From assembly GCF_020885975.1 (NCBI RefSeq), contig NZ_AP025183.1:62001-126000 (forward strand): a DNA stretch of 64,000 nucleotides. Direction: 5' to 3'. This document shows, piece after piece, positions 54,512 through 64,000 of the stretch (position 1 is the stretch's first letter; the number at the start of each line of letters is the position of its first letter). The notes under the pieces were generated by a model, which did no database searches, was not told where the DNA came from, and saw nothing but the letters and a program-made list of their open reading frames with translations. The DNA comes from Flavobacterium ammonificans (lineage in GTDB: Bacteria > Bacteroidota > Bacteroidia > Flavobacteriales > Flavobacteriaceae). Both the position numbers and the translations under genes were made by a program.

Positions 54512-55234
54512 TTATTTTGTGCAAATTACTTGTTGGGTGAAACGAAGGTCAATTTTTTTATATTTATACAAAGTACTATCAAGAACTGCTTTTTGAAAAA
54601 ACGCTTTATAATTTCGAATTTTCGTATCCATATTTACCGTTCCTCCGAAATCAATTTGATAATCAAAATTTCTATTCAACATTTTTAAGCTACCATTAGG
54701 CATAATTTGAATAGCAATGATGTTTTTTTTCAAAAACGCATCGTCATGAATTTTTCTAAATAATTCAGCTAAAGCTTCGCTATTTTTTTTACGTATTACT
54801 CCCAAAACGAGGGGGACTCTGGCAGTAAAATGTGCCGACAACGGCATCGTATTTCCCTTGTAATCAATATAAAAAGAACGCTTACCATCAAAAACTCTTG
54901 CAACGGGAGTTTTCTGTTTTACAACCGCTTTCAAAACACCATCTACTGTTACAAATACCTCTGATTTTTCAACCATTTGATTCGAACTAACGGCTTTTTC
55001 TAGCTTATTCAAATCTAATTTATCTTTTCGGATAGCTGAAGCATCGTCATTATTTTCTATTAACAATTTATTAACCGTTTCTTGTTTAAGAAAACTAGAA
55101 TTTTCTCCAACAAAAACCACCTTAGCTTTGGTTAATTTTCGGTTTCCGTTTCTATTTGAAGTAAACGAAAACAAGAAAATCACCAACCCAAACATGAGTA
55201 CTAACCGAATCGTTATCCAATTAAATCGTTTCAT
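54512..55234 (-). CDS. ftsQ: Cell division protein FtsQ/DivIB
   Basis: A 240-residue bitopic membrane protein: short cytoplasmic start MKRFNWITIRL, one membrane helix (about 7-24), then a periplasmic POTRA-like and beta domain. LNKLEKAVSSNQMVEKSEVFVTVDGVLKAVVKQKTPVARVF (about 76-116) is the segment most like FtsQ. Sequence conservation is low, as usual in this family; position between murC and ftsA supports the call. Its start overlaps the end of murC by 14 nt. Confidence 0.9.
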   Translation of the reverse strand: MKRFNWITIRLVLMFGLVIFLFSFTSNRNGNRKLTKAKVVFVGENSSFLKQETVNKLLIENNDDASAIRKDKLDLNKLEKAVSSNQMVEKSEVFVTVDGVLKAVVKQKTPVARVFDGKRSFYIDYKGNTMPLSAHFTARVPLVLGVIRKKNSEALAELFRKIHDDAFLKKNIIAIQIMPNGSLKMLNRNFDYQIDFGGTVNMDTKIRNYKAFFQKAVLDSTLYKYKKIDLRFTQQVICTK

Positions 55235-56570
55235 ACAATGCGTTTTTTATTGACGGTACCATTTCTCCTAAATCTCCCGCTCCAATGGTTACGATAATTC
55301 GTACATCTGAAGCTAAAATTGAAGGAATCAAATCTTCTTTTGTTACCAATATTTTATTTTCACTTGTCATTTTATTCATCAACCATTGCGAAGTAACACC
55401 CTCCATTGGCAATTCTCGAGCTGGATAAATATCCAATAAAATTACTTCGTCAAAAAGCGATAAACTTTTCGCGAAATCATCTGCAAAATCTTTCGTTCTA
55501 CTAAACAAATGCGGTTGGAAAATAGCTAGTACTTTTTGGTTAGGATACAATTCGCTAACCGCTTGATGTACCGCATTAATTTCTGTTGGATGATGTGCGT
55601 AATCATCGATATACACGAAATTTGGCGTTTTTATCTGATACGAAAAGCGTCTTCTAATTCCTTGAAATGAAGCCAATGCTTTGGCAATCGCTTCCGATGA
55701 AGTTCCAAAAGTTTTGGCCATAGCCAAAGCCATCAAAGCATTCATCAAATTGTGTCTACCCGGCAATCCAAAAGCAATATCGCGTATCGTTTCTGTTGGG
55801 GTTTGTACGTCAAAAACATAACTTCCGTTTCCAACTCTCACATTAAACGCTTTATACACCGCTTCCTCATTTACTGCACAAGTCACTCCTTCTATTGGCA
55901 ACTCATTCGTAATAAACAATTGACTCTTATCTTCTACTTTATTCGCAAACTCTACAAACGACGCTTCAATTTCTTCACTTGTTCCATAAATATCCAAATG
56001 ATCTGCATCCATAGAGGTTACACAAGCAATATTGGGATACAAATGCAAGAACGAACGATCAAATTCATCAGCCTCAACCACAGTAACTGTTTTTCCGGTT
56101 CCTATTAAATTAGAGTTGTAATTTTCAACTATTCCACCTACAAAAGCAGTGACATCAGCACCACTTTCAAATAAAATATGTCCTAAGATACTTGAGGTAG
56201 TAGTTTTACCGTGTGTGCCTGCAACAGCAAAACAAAAAGTATCTTTAGTTATAATTCCTAATACTTCGGCGCGCTTTTTCACTTCATAATCGCGCTCTAA
56301 AAAATAGTTCCATTGCGAATGTGTTACAGGGACGGCCGGTGTAATTATCACCAAGGTATTTTCTACATAATACTCTTTCGAAATTAAATCAATACGATCT
56401 TCAAAGTGGATATCAATGCCACTTGCAATCAATTCATCGGTTAACATTGAAGGCGTTTTATCGTAACCCGAAACATTTTTTCCGATGGTTTTGAAATAAC
56501 GCGCTAAAGCACTCATTCCAATACCTCCGATTCCTATAAAAAAGACGTTATGTATTTGATTTAAATTCAT
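55221..56570 (-). CDS. murC: UDP-N-acetylmuramate--L-alanine ligase
   Basis: Adds L-Ala to UDP-MurNAc, the first amino acid of the peptidoglycan stem. 449 residues. Motifs are GIGGIGMSALARYF (about 13-26, UDP-binding), the ATP loop AGTHGKTTTSS (about 116-126), ADEFDRSFLHL (about 172-182) and DDYAHHPTEI (about 320-329). All three Mur domains are present at usual length. It follows murG by 37 bp and overlaps ftsQ. Confidence 0.97.
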   Translation of the reverse strand: MNLNQIHNVFFIGIGGIGMSALARYFKTIGKNVSGYDKTPSMLTDELIASGIDIHFEDRIDLISKEYYVENTLVIITPAVPVTHSQWNYFLERDYEVKKRAEVLGIITKDTFCFAVAGTHGKTTTSSILGHILFESGADVTAFVGGIVENYNSNLIGTGKTVTVVEADEFDRSFLHLYPNIACVTSMDADHLDIYGTSEEIEASFVEFANKVEDKSQLFITNELPIEGVTCAVNEEAVYKAFNVRVGNGSYVFDVQTPTETIRDIAFGLPGRHNLMNALMALAMAKTFGTSSEAIAKALASFQGIRRRFSYQIKTPNFVYIDDYAHHPTEINAVHQAVSELYPNQKVLAIFQPHLFSRTKDFADDFAKSLSLFDEVILLDIYPARELPMEGVTSQWLMNKMTSENKILVTKEDLIPSILASDVRIIVTIGAGDLGEMVPSIKNALYETI

Positions 56571-56607
56571 TTCTTACTTGCAACAAAACACTTAAATGTT
56601 CTGTTTT

Positions 56608-57696
56608 TTATTTGATTAATTTTAGTATCTCTTCTACTATGGCTTTAGTTGCATTAGGCAAAGCCAAGTTGTTAATGTTTTGACTCAATTCGTTTTGCTT
56701 CTTTTCATCAGTAATCAAATCCGAAAAAGTCGATTCGAAATTGGAATCTAACTCGCTTTCGCGTATCAAAATAGCACCGTTTTTATCAGCTACCGATTTA
56801 GCATTCTTTGTTTGATGGTCTTCAGCTACATTGGGTGACGGAATAAAAATTACTGGTTTCCCTACTATGCATAATTCTGAAACAGAAGAGGCTCCTGATC
56901 TCGAAATCACTACGTCGGCAGCAGCATACACCAAATCCATTCTTTCGATGAAAGCCATTACTTGTACGTTTTCCGAATTAAATTTTTGGTACTCATCCAA
57001 GTAAAATTTCCCACATTGCCAAAGCAATTGTACATTTTGAGAAGCAAAGAATTCCAATTCCTTTTCAATCAATTGATTGATACGTCTTGCTCCTAAACTT
57101 CCTCCCAAAATCAAAATCGTTTTTTTATTGGGATCTAAATTGTAATGCGCTCGACCTTCAGCTCTTTTACTTTGCACTTCAATTAAATCCTGTCGCACTG
57201 GATTCCCAGTCAAAACAATTTTCTCTTTAGGAAAAAAGCGCTCTAATTTTTCATAAGCTACGCAAATCGCATTGGCTTTCTTACTTAATAACTTATTGGT
57301 AATTCCTGGATAGGAATTTTGTTCTTGTATTACAGTCGGTATGCCTGCGCTATTAGCCATTTGCAATAATGGTCCACTCGCAAAACCTCCTGTTCCAATT
57401 ACCACATCTGGTTTGAATTGTTTAATAATTTGCCATGATTTTAACAAACTGCTCAATAGCTTTACTGGAAACAAAGCATTATCAAAAGTCAAACGTCTTT
57501 GCAAACCTGCAATCCAAAGTCCTTGTATTGGGTACCCCGCCTGAGGTACTTTTTGCATTTCCATTTTATCCTTCGCACCAACAAAAAGAATATCAGCATC
57601 AGGAAATCGAGACTTTAATTCATTAGCGATAGCAATTGCAGGGTAAATATGACCTCCTGTTCCTCCTCCGCTTAGTATGAATTTGTATGTTCTCAT
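56608..57696 (-). CDS. murG: UDP-GlcNAc transferase MurG
   Basis: Transfers GlcNAc onto lipid I to make lipid II at the cytoplasmic membrane face. 362 residues of a GT-B fold: [15 protein letters not shown] (about 10-24) at the N-domain, [12 protein letters not shown] (about 101-112), [11 protein letters not shown] (about 197-207), and the C-domain [12 protein letters not shown] with [12 protein letters not shown] (UDP-GlcNAc binding). Neighbours are ftsW (10 bp before) and murC, the standard dcw order. Confidence 0.97.
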   Translation of the reverse strand: MRTYKFILSGGGTGGHIYPAIAIANELKSRFPDADILFVGAKDKMEMQKVPQAGYPIQGLWIAGLQRRLTFDNALFPVKLLSSLLKSWQIIKQFKPDVVIGTGGFASGPLLQMANSAGIPTVIQEQNSYPGITNKLLSKKANAICVAYEKLERFFPKEKIVLTGNPVRQDLIEVQSKRAEGRAHYNLDPNKKTILILGGSLGARRINQLIEKELEFFASQNVQLLWQCGKFYLDEYQKFNSENVQVMAFIERMDLVYAAADVVISRSGASSVSELCIVGKPVIFIPSPNVAEDHQTKNAKSVADKNGAILIRESELDSNFESTFSDLITDEKKQNELSQNINNLALPNATKAIVEEILKLIK

Positions 57697-57706
57697 GGTT
57701 TAATTA

Positions 57707-59008
57707 CTATTTATTAATTACTGCACTCATTGGATTTTTAGAACTGTCTTGAATGGAATAATTATTGGGTTCTATGTGTTGTTCGTCTGATTCTAGTTGT
57801 TGATCTATTAATTTTTGAAGTGCTTCTTCTCGTTTCGCAGCTTCTTTTTGTTCTTGCTCAATTTCCTCTTCTTTCTTAGTCACATTAATGATAATTCCAA
57901 GAGCAAAACAAGTCATCCAAATTGAACTTCCTCCGCTACTTATTAAGGGTAAGGTTTGTCCTGTAACAGGTAACAATTCCACTGCAACAGCCATATTGAT
58001 TAACGCCTGAAATATCAATGGAAATCCCAAACTAATGACGACTAACTTTCCAAATAGCGTATTCGCTTTATGTGCTGCAATTACAAATCGGAACAGTAAC
58101 AAAAGGTACAATCCTAAAACTACCAACCCTCCAACTAATCCATATTCTTCTACAATAATGGCATAAATAAAATCCGAAGATGATTGAGGTAAAAAATGTC
58201 TTTGAACACTTTTTCCTGGCCCAAGCCCTGTAAAATTTCCTGATGCTATAGCTGTTTTTGCAGCATTAATTTGATATTCATCTTCTCCTTCTTTGTCAGT
58301 ACCATAATTTTCAATTCTGCTAATCCAAGTATCTACCCTACTGAAAAACTTTGAATCTGGAAATGCTTTTGATAACGCAACAAAAATTAAAAGACCAGTT
58401 ATAGCCATAGCCATAATGTAACCTATATACTTCAATTGGTATTGCCCTACAAATGCAATCATAACCACCATCACAAACATTAAAGCCGTAGTAGAGAAAT
58501 TAGCTGGCAAAATCAAAGCCAGAGTTATAAATACCGGAATCCACAACTCAATAAAAGAGGCTTTGAAAGTAACGGGGATTTCTCTAGTTTTTGACAAATA
58601 ACGCGCTACATATATATACAATATAATCGCAGCTATAGAGGATGTTTGAAATGAAATCCCGATAAATGGCAATTGCAACCAACGACTCGCATTGGCTCCG
58701 CCAATATTAGTCCCTTTAAAAAGCGTGAGCACTAAAAGTCCCCAAACTATGGGCAAACCTATTCTGGATATCACTCTAAAATAATGATAAGGAATTTTAT
58801 GAACCACGTAAATAATCATAAAACCCATTCCCAAATGAGCCAAATGTTTCACTAAATACCCTAATGTATTTCCGTCTCCATCTCGACCAAAAGCCAAATT
58901 TGTACTAGCACTAAAAACAGGCATAAAGGAAAACAAAGCCAATAAAGCCAAAAATGACCAAATTACCTTATCTCCTTTTAGATTGCTTAGTAGCTGTTTG
59001 AGTTTCAT
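57707..59008 (-). CDS. ftsW: Lipid II polymerase FtsW (SEDS family)
   Basis: A 433-residue multi-pass membrane protein with about ten hydrophobic segments, the septal peptidoglycan glycosyltransferase partner of FtsI. SEDS motifs include GANASRWLQLP (about 104-114), SGNFTGLGPGKSVQRHFLPQSSSDFIYAIIVEEYGLVGG (about 251-289) and the final LPLISSGGSS (about 347-356). A cytoplasmic tail of about 60 residues, Glu/Gln/Lys-rich, follows. It lies between murD and murG. Confidence 0.96.
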   Translation of the reverse strand: MKLKQLLSNLKGDKVIWSFLALLALFSFMPVFSASTNLAFGRDGDGNTLGYLVKHLAHLGMGFMIIYVVHKIPYHYFRVISRIGLPIVWGLLVLTLFKGTNIGGANASRWLQLPFIGISFQTSSIAAIILYIYVARYLSKTREIPVTFKASFIELWIPVFITLALILPANFSTTALMFVMVVMIAFVGQYQLKYIGYIMAMAITGLLIFVALSKAFPDSKFFSRVDTWISRIENYGTDKEGEDEYQINAAKTAIASGNFTGLGPGKSVQRHFLPQSSSDFIYAIIVEEYGLVGGLVVLGLYLLLLFRFVIAAHKANTLFGKLVVISLGFPLIFQALINMAVAVELLPVTGQTLPLISSGGSSIWMTCFALGIIINVTKKEEEIEQEQKEAAKREEALQKLIDQQLESDEQHIEPNNYSIQDSSKNPMSAVINK

Positions 59009-59034
59009 ATCCCTTAAAGTCTAATTAGTGCGAA

Positions 59035-60369
59035 CTATAAATTGTATACTGCTTGTTTGAATTGTTTGCCTCTATCTTCATAATTTTCAAACAAATCAAA
59101 ACTAGCACAAGCTGGAGACAACAAAACCGTATCTCCTTTTTCGGTCATGCGTTGCGCCATTCTTACTGCATCTGGCATATTATCTACCTCCACCATAACA
59201 TCGACTACGTTACCAAATGCTTCAATAATTTTTTTATTATCAACGCCCAAACAAATAATTCCTTTCACTTTTTCGTTTACCAATGACATCAATTCGTTAT
59301 AGTCATTTCCTTTATCAACACCACCGACAATCCAAACTGTTGGTGTAGTTACACTATCCAAAGCAAAGAAAGAAGCATTCACATTTGTTGCTTTAGAATC
59401 GTTAATATATTGTACATTTTGGATTTTCAATACTTTTTCTAAACGATGCTCTACTCCTTGAAAATTTGACAAACTCTCTCTGATGGTTGCATTTCTAATT
59501 TGCATTAATTTAGCCACTGAAGTAGCCGCCATTGCGTTTTTCATATTGTGTTTTCCTTCTAACGCAATTGTTTCAGTTTCCATTGAAAATTCTTCGTGAT
59601 TCATCATCTTTACTTCGATTTTATTGTCTTTTATATAAGCCCCTTCAGTGAACACTTGGTTCAATGAAAAAGGAATTAATGTTGCTTTTGTTGTATTATT
59701 TTTCAACCAATTTGTTATTGCTTCGTCTTCGGCATCATAAATCAAATAATCCTCTTCGGTTTGATTCATTGTGATTCGAAACTTAGAATTGATGTAATTT
59801 TCATACTTATAATCATAACGATCCAAATGATCTGGACTAATATTCGTTAGAATTGCAATGTGTGGCTTGTAATTAATAATTCCGTCCAATTGAAAACTGC
59901 TTAGCTCTAAAACGTAAGAATCAAAATCGTTGTCAGCCACCTGCCAGGCAAAACTTTTACCAATATTTCCACCTAGACCTACATTCAAGCCTGCTGATTT
60001 TAGCAAATGATAGGTCAACATTGTAGTAGTGGTTTTACCATTACTCCCAGTTATTCCAATTGTTATTGCTTTAGTGTAAGGAGCTGCGAATTCAATTTCT
60101 GAGATTACTTTAACTCCTTTTTCAAACAGCTTTTTGACTATAGGTGATTTTTCGGGAATTCCCGGGCTTTTCATCACCACATCAGCATTTAGAATCAGTG
60201 ATTCTGTATGCATTTCTTCCTCCCAAGCAATTCCATTATGATTAAGAACTTCTTTATAACTTTCCTTTATTTTACCAAAATCAGATACAAAAACATCATA
60301 CCCTTTTTTCTTGCCAAGAATGGCAGTACCTACTCCACTTTCTCCTCCTCCTAAAACAACTAATCGCAT
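59035..60369 (-). CDS. murD: UDP-MurNAc-L-Ala--D-Glu ligase
   Basis: Adds D-Glu to UDP-MurNAc-L-Ala. 444 residues: N-domain RLVVLGGGESGVGTAIL (about 2-18), ATP loop GITGSNGKTTTTMLT (about 109-123), NISPDHLDRYD, the EHRLEKV region (about 306-312) and the C-domain VWIVGGVDKGNDYNEL followed by LLSPACASFDLFENYEDRG. All usual motifs are intact. It abuts mraY directly (60369/60370), and its start is coupled to mraY translation. Confidence 0.97.
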   Translation of the reverse strand: MRLVVLGGGESGVGTAILGKKKGYDVFVSDFGKIKESYKEVLNHNGIAWEEEMHTESLILNADVVMKSPGIPEKSPIVKKLFEKGVKVISEIEFAAPYTKAITIGITGSNGKTTTTMLTYHLLKSAGLNVGLGGNIGKSFAWQVADNDFDSYVLELSSFQLDGIINYKPHIAILTNISPDHLDRYDYKYENYINSKFRITMNQTEEDYLIYDAEDEAITNWLKNNTTKATLIPFSLNQVFTEGAYIKDNKIEVKMMNHEEFSMETETIALEGKHNMKNAMAATSVAKLMQIRNATIRESLSNFQGVEHRLEKVLKIQNVQYINDSKATNVNASFFALDSVTTPTVWIVGGVDKGNDYNELMSLVNEKVKGIICLGVDNKKIIEAFGNVVDVMVEVDNMPDAVRMAQRMTEKGDTVLLSPACASFDLFENYEDRGKQFKQAVYNL

Positions 60370-61599
60370 CTATCTCAGTTTTAATGTCACAATTGATAGA
60401 ATAGACAACATGATAGCAACAATCCAAAAACGAGTTACAATCTTACTTTCATGATATCCTTTTTTCTGATAATGATGATGTAAAGGAGACATTAGAAAAA
60501 TTCTTCTCCCTTCGCCAAAACGTTTTTTTGTATACTTGAAATAAGCAACTTGAAGTACTACCGATAAATTTTCTGCTAGAAAAATTCCGCAAAACAATGG
60601 AATCAGCATCTCTTTTCTTACGGCTATTGCTAATACTGCTATAATTCCACCAATTGTCAAACTACCGGTATCTCCCATAAATACTGAAGCTGGAAAAGAA
60701 TTGTACCAAAGAAACCCAATCAATGCTCCTACAAATGCTGATATGAATACAGTCATTTCTCCTGAATTAGGAATATACATGATATTCAAATAGTTAGAAA
60801 AGATGATGTTTCCAGATAAAAATGTAAATATGCCTAAGGCAAATACTGAAATAGCAGATGTACCCGCTGCTAAACCATCAATACCATCAGTTAAGTTGGC
60901 TCCATTTGACACAGCAGTAATGATAAAAATTACTACAGGAATGAAAATTAACCAAGCCCAATTCTGATAGCCTTCACCAGTCCATGCAATTACCTCTGCA
61001 TAATCGAATTCGTTATTTTTAAAGAACGGGATCGTAGTTGCAGTAGATTTTACCTCAACAGGGGCTTGTACTATAGACGTAACTGTAGTTGATTTTAAAA
61101 CTGGAGAGTTTGAAGCATTTTCTAAAACAGTAACTGCAGGGCTAAAGTATAGAACCGACCCAACAATAATACCCAATCCTACTTGACCAAATACTTTAAA
61201 AATTCCTTTTAAACCTTGTTTGTCCTTTTTAAATATTTTGATATAGTCATCAATAAAACCAATTGTACCCATCCAAAGAGTAGTTACTATTAAAAGGACA
61301 ATGTAAATGTTATCCAATTTTGCAAAGAGAACTACAGGAACTAGTGTTGCAAAAATGATAATTAATCCCCCCATAGTTGGCGTTCCTGCTTTTTCATTTT
61401 GACCAGCTAAACCTAATTCACGAACCGTTTCTCCTACTTGTTGATTGCGTAAAAAATTAATAATTCTCTTCCCGTAAATTGTGGATAACAATAAAGAAAG
61501 TAAAAATGCCAACCCTGATCTAAAGGTGATGTATTGGAAAACTCCTGTCCCTGATACATTTAAAGTTTTATCTAAATATTCAAATAAGTAGTATAGCAT
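60370..61599 (-). CDS. mraY: Phospho-MurNAc-pentapeptide transferase MraY
   Basis: Makes lipid I from UDP-MurNAc-pentapeptide and undecaprenyl phosphate. 409 residues with about ten membrane helices. Catalytic Asp pair GFIDDYIK (Asp117, Asp118), nucleotide-binding [15 protein letters not shown] (about 232-246), FMGDTGSL and [12 protein letters not shown] are all present. It is about 50 residues longer than E. coli MraY, because of a Val/Thr/Ser-rich insert (about 152-210) predicted to face the periplasm; such inserts occur in Bacteroidota homologues. Confidence 0.96.
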   Translation of the reverse strand: MLYYLFEYLDKTLNVSGTGVFQYITFRSGLAFLLSLLLSTIYGKRIINFLRNQQVGETVRELGLAGQNEKAGTPTMGGLIIIFATLVPVVLFAKLDNIYIVLLIVTTLWMGTIGFIDDYIKIFKKDKQGLKGIFKVFGQVGLGIIVGSVLYFSPAVTVLENASNSPVLKSTTVTSIVQAPVEVKSTATTIPFFKNNEFDYAEVIAWTGEGYQNWAWLIFIPVVIFIITAVSNGANLTDGIDGLAAGTSAISVFALGIFTFLSGNIIFSNYLNIMYIPNSGEMTVFISAFVGALIGFLWYNSFPASVFMGDTGSLTIGGIIAVLAIAVRKEMLIPLFCGIFLAENLSVVLQVAYFKYTKKRFGEGRRIFLMSPLHHHYQKKGYHESKIVTRFWIVAIMLSILSIVTLKLR

Positions 61600-61604
61600 A
61601 ATTT

Positions 61605-63068
61605 TTATTTATGGAGTTGTTCTAGTAGTTCTTTTACAATTTTCATATCATCAAAATCATGACGTACACCATTAATTTCTTGATAAGTTTCATGGCCTTT
61701 ACCAGCTATTAATATGATATCATTAGGCTGAGCCAATTGGCAGGCAGTTTTAATTGCTTGCTTTCTGTCTGTGATTGATAGAATTCTTTTATAATTATGT
61801 GGCGCTACTCCGGATTCCATTTCGCTAATAATTACTGCTGCATCTTCATTTCTAGGATTGTCAGAGGTAAATACTGCTTTATCACTTAAATCAGAAGCAA
61901 TACCTCCCATTACTGGGCGTTTGGTTTTGTCTCGGTTTCCACCGCAACCCACAACTGTAATCAATTGTTCGTTTTTAGTTCTGATATCGTTGATGGTTTT
62001 CAATACGTTTTCTAAAGCATCAGGTGTATGAGCATAATCTACAATGGCTGTAACATTTTCGGCAGAAACAATGTATTGAAAACGACCAGAAACACTTTCT
62101 AACTCGGATAATAATCGCAATGCTTCCAAACTTTCCATTCCCAATTCAATAGCAGTTCCGTAAATAGCTAATAAATTGTAAGCATTAAACGTTCCAATTA
62201 ACTTAACCCAAACTTCGTTGCCATTAACTTTCAAGAGCAGTCCAGATAATTGACTTTCTAAAATTTGCGCTTTATAATCTGCATAAGATTTTAAGGCATA
62301 ACTGCACTTTTTGGCAACCGTATTTTGCAATACAACCGAACCGTTTTTGTCGTCGATATTAGATAGTGCAAAAGCGGTTTTAGGTAAATGATCAAAGAAT
62401 GATTTTTTTACATCACGGTATTCTGCAAAAGTGGGGTGGTAATCTAAATGATCGTGTGATAAATTAGTAAATACCCCTCCAACAAAATGCAATGCTTCAG
62501 TTCGTTTTTGATGCACTCCATGCGAACTCACTTCCATAAAGCAATAATCTACACCAGCTTCAACCATTAAAGCTAAATAACTATTAATGGTTATAGAGTC
62601 AGGTGTAGTATGTGTAGCTGGATACTCCACATCGTCAACCATGATTTTAACTGTTGAAAGCAAACCTACTTTATGTCCCGCTTTCTTATACAATTGATAT
62701 AATAAAGAAGCAATTGTAGTTTTCCCATTGGTACCTGTCACCCCTACTAATTGTAGTTTTTGTGAAGGATTTCCAAAATAATTTGCCGCAACAACAGCTA
62801 AGGCTGTATTGGTATCTTTTACCTGAATATAGGTAACTCCCTCAGCTATATCATCTGGAAAACTATCACATATAATTGCTGACGCACCTAAGTCGATAGC
62901 TTTTGAAATATAATCATGACCATCAGAAATAGTACCACGAATAGCTACAAAAAGATCATTTTTTTCTATTTTTCTAGAATCAAAATCTATCTTTCCAATA
63001 ACTATGTCTGTCGAACCCTTTATGGCTTCAATAGCTACTTTGTATATTATGTCTTTTAGGATACTCAC
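61605..63068 (-). CDS. murE: UDP-MurNAc-tripeptide synthetase MurE (meso-DAP type)
   Basis: Adds the third stem residue to UDP-MurNAc-L-Ala-D-Glu. 487 residues: ATP loop [15 protein letters not shown] (about 110-124), [21 protein letters not shown] (about 338-350) and [12 protein letters not shown] (about 402-413). The DNPR motif indicates meso-diaminopimelate as substrate; lysine-adding enzymes lack it. The start ATG overlaps the ftsI stop by 4 nt (ATGA), tight translational coupling. The enzyme confirms a standard Gram-negative DAP peptidoglycan. Confidence 0.96.
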   Translation of the reverse strand: MSILKDIIYKVAIEAIKGSTDIVIGKIDFDSRKIEKNDLFVAIRGTISDGHDYISKAIDLGASAIICDSFPDDIAEGVTYIQVKDTNTALAVVAANYFGNPSQKLQLVGVTGTNGKTTIASLLYQLYKKAGHKVGLLSTVKIMVDDVEYPATHTTPDSITINSYLALMVEAGVDYCFMEVSSHGVHQKRTEALHFVGGVFTNLSHDHLDYHPTFAEYRDVKKSFFDHLPKTAFALSNIDDKNGSVVLQNTVAKKCSYALKSYADYKAQILESQLSGLLLKVNGNEVWVKLIGTFNAYNLLAIYGTAIELGMESLEALRLLSELESVSGRFQYIVSAENVTAIVDYAHTPDALENVLKTINDIRTKNEQLITVVGCGGNRDKTKRPVMGGIASDLSDKAVFTSDNPRNEDAAVIISEMESGVAPHNYKRILSITDRKQAIKTACQLAQPNDIILIAGKGHETYQEINGVRHDFDDMKIVKELLEQLHK

Positions 63069-64000
63069 GATAATTCTAATACTATAGTTGTGTTCTTTGC
63101 TATATTTTGTCCCGCTTGTAGCGACTGTTTCTTCACTTTGCCAAAGCCCTTTATTTTAACTCTTATTCCTAAATTTTCTAAAAGAGCCAAAGCATCCATT
63201 CCGGACATACCTCTTACATTTGGAATAGTGTTTTGCCTTTTATGAGAATTAGCATTATAGGATGCATAATCCAATTCTTGTTTAGGAATTTTTCTATCAA
63301 TTTTTTTAATTGTATTCGTAGATGGCGCGTCTGTAAATATTTTTTGGGCAATTCTTTTAAATACTGGGCCTGCTACATCAGCACCATAATAATTATTATG
63401 AGCGGTGTTTGGCCTATGCACCATAACAATACAAGTATACTGCGGCTTATTAGCTGGGAAATACCCAACAAATGAAGAGGCGTAATACATGCCAGATCCG
63501 GTTTTATTACCATAGTTCATTTGCGCTGTTCCTGTTTTTCCTGCCATCGGAAACTCTTTAGTGTACAATGATTTGGCAGTTCCACGTTTTACCACATTTT
63601 CTAATAAAGCACGTACTTTTTTCAATGTTTCAGGCGAACAAACTTTTGGATTGATAACTTGAGTATCGAATTTTTTAACCGTTGTATTCCACTTCTTAAT
63701 TTCAGAAACTAATTGTGGTTTTACCATTACACCATTGTTTGCCACAGAATTGTAAAAAGTCAAAGTTTGCATAGGAGTAATATTTACTCCATATCCGAAC
63801 GCCATCCATGGAAGTGAAATTTTGGACCACCTTGCTTGACCTGGTTTTGGGATTATTGGAGACGCTTCCCCTTTTAACTCTAAACCTATTTTTTTATCTA
63901 ATCCCCAATCTTCAATATGCTTAATAAATTTTGAAGGATTATTTTTATAATTATTGTATACAGATTGAACCATTACCGTATTTGACGAAACTTCAAATCC
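63065..64000 (-). CDS. ftsI: Penicillin-binding protein 3 / FtsI, C-terminal part
   Basis: The gene continues beyond the window; 311 residues are visible. Reading from the edge, GFEVSSNTVM contains the transpeptidase SxN motif (Ser-Ser-Asn), and AGKTGTAQMNYG carries the KTG motif. The catalytic SxxK Ser lies outside. After the transpeptidase domain, a C-terminal PASTA domain (about 60 residues, NTIPNVRGMSGMDALALLENLGI) closes the protein; PASTA is unusual in E. coli FtsI but common in Bacteroidota. It heads the visible dcw cluster and overlaps murE. Confidence 0.94.
   Translation of the reverse strand, partial: GFEVSSNTVMVQSVYNNYKNNPSKFIKHIEDWGLDKKIGLELKGEASPIIPKPGQARWSKISLPWMAFGYGVNITPMQTLTFYNSVANNGVMVKPQLVSEIKKWNTTVKKFDTQVINPKVCSPETLKKVRALLENVVKRGTAKSLYTKEFPMAGKTGTAQMNYGNKTGSGMYYASSFVGYFPANKPQYTCIVMVHRPNTAHNNYYGADVAGPVFKRIAQKIFTDAPSTNTIKKIDRKIPKQELDYASYNANSHKRQNTIPNVRGMSGMDALALLENLGIRVKIKGFGKVKKQSLQAGQNIAKNTTIVLELS

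Overview
The window is ordinary chromosome of a Flavobacteriia-type Bacteroidota bacterium, most likely a Flavobacterium. The evidence is low G+C, the complete gliding/type IX secretion core gldKLMN, a short RpoD without region 1.1, an FtsZ with a tail of about 300 residues, repeated promoter elements of the form TAnnTTTG, and a near absence of Shine-Dalgarno sequences. I see no rRNA, insertion sequence, prophage, integrase or CRISPR array.

Layout. 1-4.1 kb holds a PLP deaminase/desulfhydrase, a small Cys protein, a DUF4136 lipoprotein, threonine deaminase (ilvA) and a GSCFA protein. 4.2-10.3 kb holds alaS, then divergently an M23 peptidase, a MerR regulator, LemA and two TPM-domain proteins. 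10.3-13.5 kb is an Rrf2 regulator, a 30-codon leader ORF ending in Cys-Met-Cys, and a TonB-dependent receptor. 13.6-16.8 kb holds an SDR and the GTPases der and era, with a hairpin-rich repeat between them. 16.9-17.2 kb carries initiator tRNA-Met followed by a decayed copy of its 3' end and stacked terminators. 17.3-25.3 kb has a VWA/AAA+ pair, YtxH and lmo0937-like small proteins, a GNAT-like protein, an ABC-F ATPase, a DUF983 protein and an FAD oxidoreductase. 25.3-33.7 kb is topA, a metal-site-degenerate arginase-fold protein and gldKLMN on the minus strand. 34.0-40.7 kb is miaB, a sigma-54 activator, an LptE-like lipoprotein, a TPR-like protein, secG, groS and groL. 40.8-44.4 kb holds DedA and a metal-linked module (HMA protein, TonB receptor, HYC_CC_PP protein). 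44.6-50.2 kb carries a free Met-R-sulfoxide reductase, rpsO, pnp, rpoD, rpe and a Crp/Fnr regulator. 50.3-50.4 kb has tRNA-Arg(TCG) and a broken 5' copy of it. 50.5-64 kb holds yqeY and then the dcw cell-wall/division cluster, ftsI(partial)-murE-mraY-murD-ftsW-murG-murC-ftsQ-ftsA-ftsZ, transcribed leftwards.

How the parts work together. The dcw cluster makes lipid II and assembles the divisome. gldKLMN forms the T9SS/gliding motor and ring. SecG and LptE serve inner- and outer-membrane biogenesis, and GroESL serves folding. RpoD is the sigma factor expected to read the TAnnTTTG promoters found throughout the window.

The most interesting non-routine signals are: (1) the Cys-Met-Cys leader ORF between an Rrf2 regulator and a TonB receptor, bracketed by a 25-26 bp direct repeat; (2) the arginase-fold protein beside gldK, which has lost three of six metal ligands; (3) two tRNA remnants, each carrying a short palindrome inside a loop; (4) a nested-stem element between der and era; (5) a strong SD-like sequence before rpoD in a genome that hardly uses SDs.
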